Source: Rhodospirillaceae bacterium (GTDB lineage: Bacteria; Pseudomonadota; Alphaproteobacteria; Rhodospirillales; Magnetovibrionaceae). From it: a stretch of 7,771 nt of DNA. The first letter of the stretch is position 1; each line of letters begins with the position of its first letter. Made by a program: the position numbers and the translations under genes. The notes under the pieces were generated by a model. It saw only the letters and a list, made by a program, of their open reading frames with translations, did no database searches and had not been told where the DNA came from. Where the stretch lies: contig NVTL01000004.1 in the NCBI GenBank assembly GCA_002401565.1, forward strand, positions 48,432 through 56,202, written 5' to 3'. Below, piece by piece: positions 5,564 to 7,771 of this stretch.

Positions 5564-5663
5564 GGGTGGGAGCCAGCGACTTCAACGCGCTCTCCACCCC
5601 GGCTGATCTCCCCCGCCAGAGAGCGTACGGGGAAGACCAATTCAAGCTTGGCTTTCTGCCAAG
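5564..5663 (-). other. Three successive hairpins downstream of the scaffold gene
   Basis: Reading along the minus strand after the scaffold stop there are: CTTGGC / GCCAAG with a 5-base loop (5663-5647); CTTCCCCG / CGGGGGAG, 8 pairs including one wobble, 12-base loop (5635-5608); and GGGTGG(A)GAGC / GCTCCCACCC, 10 pairs with one bulge, 16-base loop (5599-5564). The terminator hairpin follows immediately. None of the three has its own T tract. Together they make a compact structured 3' region of about 150 bases. It may protect the mRNA end, be a small RNA, or be a remnant of recombination. I recognise no known RNA family. Confidence 0.5.
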
Positions 5664-5678
5664 TTTAGTCAGGGCGTG

Positions 5679-6350
5679 TTAAGCGATGCCTTCGGGATAC
5701 AAAGCTTTAAAACCATCCCGAACGCGGGCAACAAACGACGGATCACGATCACGCCAATACCGTGGATCATTCATCATGCTGCGCAGCTCGGTTTCGTTGG
5801 CGCCGGTATCGTTTTGGCTTTCCCGGCTGAGGCCCGGTTCGCGATTTTGCATCATTTCGTGAATAGCAATTACGCCCTTGGCCGTACCGCTCAACGTTTC
5901 AAAAACATCTTCGCCAAGGTTCGCTTGGCCCCAGGCGCGAATTTGTGGCTGGATCGCTTTGAACCGTTCTTCACTGCCAAAATGTTCGATCAAACTGGTT
6001 GTTTGTTTTTCGTCAGAAAGCTGTTTTGAATATTGTTCAAACATCGGCAACAACCGTTCATGAGCAAGGTCATAAACCAATTGGGCTTGGATATTTGAAA
6101 ACCCCGAATCAAACAAGCGTTGGTTCACATCCTCATCAACTTCCAACAGATCATTCACATCCAATTTATAATCGCTGGCACTGGCCGGGTGATCATCGCT
6201 CATTGGTGAACGCGCATACCGTTCCAATTCACGATAAGACCGAGCAAGATCTTCTGTACGGGGTTCGCCCATTTCTTCATCCCAGAATTTGCTGGGCATC
6301 CATTTGGGAGCTTTGGTGGGTGGATTTGGATTCATGTTGTCGTTTGGCAT
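5679..6350 (-). CDS. Capsid assembly (scaffolding) protein
   Basis: A 223-residue acidic, largely helical protein, preceded by AAGGAG 6 bases before its ATG. The N-terminus is Pro/Asn-rich and flexible (KAPKWMPSKFWDEEMGEPRTEDLARSYRELE), with the 'P-(x)-(x)-FWDEE-G-(x)-(x)-R-(x)-(x)-(x)-L-(x)-(x)-SY-(x)-ELE' pattern of phage capsid assembly proteins. A central helical region of about 100 residues follows. The C-terminal segment DPRYWRDRDPSFVARVRDGFKALYPE is a recurring ending in alphaproteobacterial phage scaffolds and probably contacts the capsid subunit. It corresponds to T7 gp9, which directs procapsid assembly and then leaves. Position after the portal and Bbp19-like genes supports this. 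A second ATG at codon 6 is less well placed for the ribosome site. Unusually, the capsid gene does not follow directly. Confidence 0.85.
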   Translation of the reverse strand: MPNDNMNPNPPTKAPKWMPSKFWDEEMGEPRTEDLARSYRELERYARSPMSDDHPASASDYKLDVNDLLEVDEDVNQRLFDSGFSNIQAQLVYDLAHERLLPMFEQYSKQLSDEKQTTSLIEHFGSEERFKAIQPQIRAWGQANLGEDVFETLSGTAKGVIAIHEMMQNREPGLSRESQNDTGANETELRSMMNDPRYWRDRDPSFVARVRDGFKALYPEGIA

Positions 6351-6386
6351 TTTAATCTCCTTAGGTTTGTAAAAGTTTTCGTTTGA

Positions 6387-6677
6387 TTATTGACCCTTGC
6401 GGCCATTTTCATATTGCGCATTTATGTACGTCACCAATTGGCGTTGGCCTTCTGTGTGACGCAGCAAGTCCGCAGATGAATCCGGACCAAAGGCCCTATT
6501 TAAGGTTATGGATTTAAGGTGTTTAAGAACCTTTTCTCCGGCGGGTCCTGAAAAGCACCGGGCATATGCCACACGCAATTCACGTGCGACGTCGGGCAAT
6601 TCAGCCGTAGTCGATGCGGTTTCAATCTGAACATCTTCGCGTTCAAACCAAGACCATCCTTTGCGTTGATCAGACAT
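6387..6677 (-). CDS. Bbp19-like small phage protein
   Basis: A 96-residue protein starting at the ATG 6677-6675, whose first bases contain the portal stop codon (ATGTCTGA, an 8-base overlap), with AAGG about 9 bases upstream. A longer open frame reaches 6794, but that extension lies inside the portal gene in another frame and has no ribosome site, so I reject it. The core ARELRVAYARCFSGPAGEKVLKHLKSITLNRAFGPDSS, then LLRHTEGQRQLVTYIN, fits the Bbp19-like family (named after a Bordetella phage BPP-1 protein): a short helical domain with F-(x)-G-(x)-(x)-G-(x)-(x)-VL-(x)-HL and a LRH-EGQR-LV motif. Such genes sit between portal and scaffold genes in podoviruses and prophages. The molecular role is not known to me. 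It is probably a small head-assembly or connector-associated factor. Confidence 0.8.
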   Translation of the reverse strand: MSDQRKGWSWFEREDVQIETASTTAELPDVARELRVAYARCFSGPAGEKVLKHLKSITLNRAFGPDSSADLLRHTEGQRQLVTYINAQYENGRKGQ

Positions 6678-7771
6678 TGTTTTGATCCTTCGTCTCAATA
6701 TTTGGAACACCCGGCGGTGTCGCCATTTCAAGGGGTGACATGGCATCACCAATCGGCATATCACCTGCAACACTGGGCTGGTCTTGTAAAACACCCGGCA
6801 CTAAGGCCGCCAGTTGTTCCATAATCTGAGGCTGTTGACCCGCAGCCGGAGCAGAAGCTTCAGGAACTGTGGCCTCTGCTTGTTGGCTCAATTCCTTTTC
6901 AGAAATCAACAAATCTTCGGGAACACTAAAGGCTTTTGCCAACCATCTGGCCGTACGGGATACGTTGATGATCGACGTGGCCTCTGGCCCCATGGTGCGG
7001 ATTGTATCCATCCACATCATGGTGTTTTGAGCATCTTCTTTGGCTTGGCGACGAGCTAAGGGTGATCGATAATCGATATCAACCGTGCGCCCATCAATCG
7101 TGATCGGAATGATTTCCCCTCGACGTCGCAAGATAGACATAGCCCGTTCAATCAACGGACTTAATAATTCAGATTGAAGCCGACCATAAGTCGCGCCCAA
7201 AGCTTTGGCTGTATTTGCCGAACGTTCTAAAACCTCTGTTGCCGTCATTTTAGTATCAACCGCTTGGCCTAATTTATCGATCAGAAGAGCGCTGCGAATG
7301 TGACTGCGAATATCGTTAAGAACAAGGTTCGATGTATCCAATCTAGCTGGTGATTCCAAAGGTGTTAGGCCTTTGGACCCAACCGCTTTCGGAATGATTG
7401 CCCCCGGCACCAATTTAATATTGGCCGGATTCAACACGCCATCGTCTTCGGCTTGCCAAATGCCCGTAACGGCGATAGATGCATTTTTCAAAATCAACTC
7501 AACAACTTTGTTGGCCGTTTTGATATCGGGTAAAGCTTTCATAACAGGCGAACGACCGTAAATTTCTCCGGGGGCCTTTAACCACCGAAACGAAATAAAC
7601 GGAGAACTTTCAAATCGCCCTTGGGCAAGTGTGGTGGCTTCGTTAACCAATCCCATTGATGGTTCTGCTACGGCCATATAGGCATAACCTTTGTCATCAG
7701 GGATAACGGCTTCGATCACACTGATTCTGATGTCTTCAGAATTTTGTGCACTCGTCCCTTGGCGGTCCAGC
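6670..7771 (-). CDS. Portal / head-to-tail connector protein, 5' end missing
   Basis: The C-terminal 366 residues of a portal protein. The frame is open to the right edge (upstream residues read LDRQGTSAQNSEDIRIS), so the GTG at 7719 is internal, not a start. The visible part matches the T7 gp8-type head-tail connector family: FESSPFISFRWLKAPGEIYGRSPVMKALPDIKTANKV is the typical 'P-(x)-RW-(x)-(x)-GE-YGRSP-(x)-(x)-AL-D-(x)-K-(x)-(x)-N' block. It is followed by a helix and barrel region with TKMTATEVLERS and a second helical stretch ending in LRRRGEIIPI. The C-terminal tail (about the last 70 residues) is Gln/Ala/Pro-rich and probably flexible. Twelve copies form the ring through which DNA enters the head, the docking site for terminase and tail. 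T7 gp8 has 536 residues, so about 150-170 residues are probably missing. Its stop overlaps the Bbp19-like start. Confidence 0.92.
   Translation of the reverse strand, partial: LDRQGTSAQNSEDIRISVIEAVIPDDKGYAYMAVAEPSMGLVNEATTLAQGRFESSPFISFRWLKAPGEIYGRSPVMKALPDIKTANKVVELILKNASIAVTGIWQAEDDGVLNPANIKLVPGAIIPKAVGSKGLTPLESPARLDTSNLVLNDIRSHIRSALLIDKLGQAVDTKMTATEVLERSANTAKALGATYGRLQSELLSPLIERAMSILRRRGEIIPITIDGRTVDIDYRSPLARRQAKEDAQNTMMWMDTIRTMGPEATSIINVSRTARWLAKAFSVPEDLLISEKELSQQAEATVPEASAPAAGQQPQIMEQLAALVPGVLQDQPSVAGDMPIGDAMSPLEMATPPGVPNIETKDQNNV

Noticed and set aside
5676..6355. Plus-strand open frames of 61 to 118 codons
   Set aside because: All are antisense to the scaffold gene, without ribosome sites or recognisable protein features.
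6678..6794. N-terminal extension of the Bbp19-like gene
   Set aside because: The extra 39 residues lie inside the portal gene, are Arg-rich and non-homologous in style, and no ribosome site precedes them. The ATG at 6677 has one.
1..7771. tRNA genes, CRISPR arrays, insertion sequences or attachment sites
   Set aside because: I saw no cloverleaf-like segment, no spaced short identical repeats outside the MORN array, no transposase and no matching direct repeats at the borders of the accessory block.

Overview
The window is a virion-morphogenesis segment of a tailed phage of the T7-like (podovirus) type, most likely a prophage or temperate phage of an alphaproteobacterium. Every gene I can support lies on the minus strand, so transcription runs from high to low coordinates. 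The order is portal / head-tail connector (cut by the right edge), a small Bbp19-like protein, capsid assembly (scaffolding) protein, accessory genes, major capsid protein, a small protein, then the start of a gp11-like tail tubular protein (cut by the left edge). Without the accessory block this is the T7 order gp8-gp9-gp10-gp11. The host assignment is an inference from the style of these proteins and from the peptidoglycan-binding-like module in the large accessory protein, both of which I associate with alphaproteobacteria.

Right part (about 5680-7771): portal, Bbp19-like and scaffold genes are tightly packed, with good ribosome binding sites and an 8-base overlap between the first two. 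A strong terminator-like hairpin (5511-5559) follows the scaffold gene, preceded by three further hairpins.

Middle part (about 1480-5510): a roughly 4 kb block separates scaffold from capsid. It holds a 644-residue modular protein (peptidoglycan-binding-like N-terminus, phage-type Gly/Asn/Pro motif, coiled coil, compositionally different C-terminal third), a secreted protein of about ten MORN repeats, and a 212-residue protein of unknown function overlapping the MORN gene. The MORN gene has its own sigma70-type promoter (TGTACA-17-TATAAT) overlapped by a 7-bp dyad that looks like an operator. The block ends in a rho-independent terminator (1475-1506). Much of it is AT-richer than the flanking structural genes: in 60-base lines I counted 32 to 38 percent GC, against 58 percent in a capsid line. 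It looks like a phage 'moron': an independently transcribed cargo unit placed in a late operon.

Left part (1-1475): the capsid gene, an 89-residue companion, a large hairpin that probably stops or reduces transcription, and the first 38 codons of the tail tubular protein. Functionally the outer genes build the procapsid and connector, while the inner block probably encodes a virion-associated or host-modifying cargo whose role cannot be read from sequence alone.
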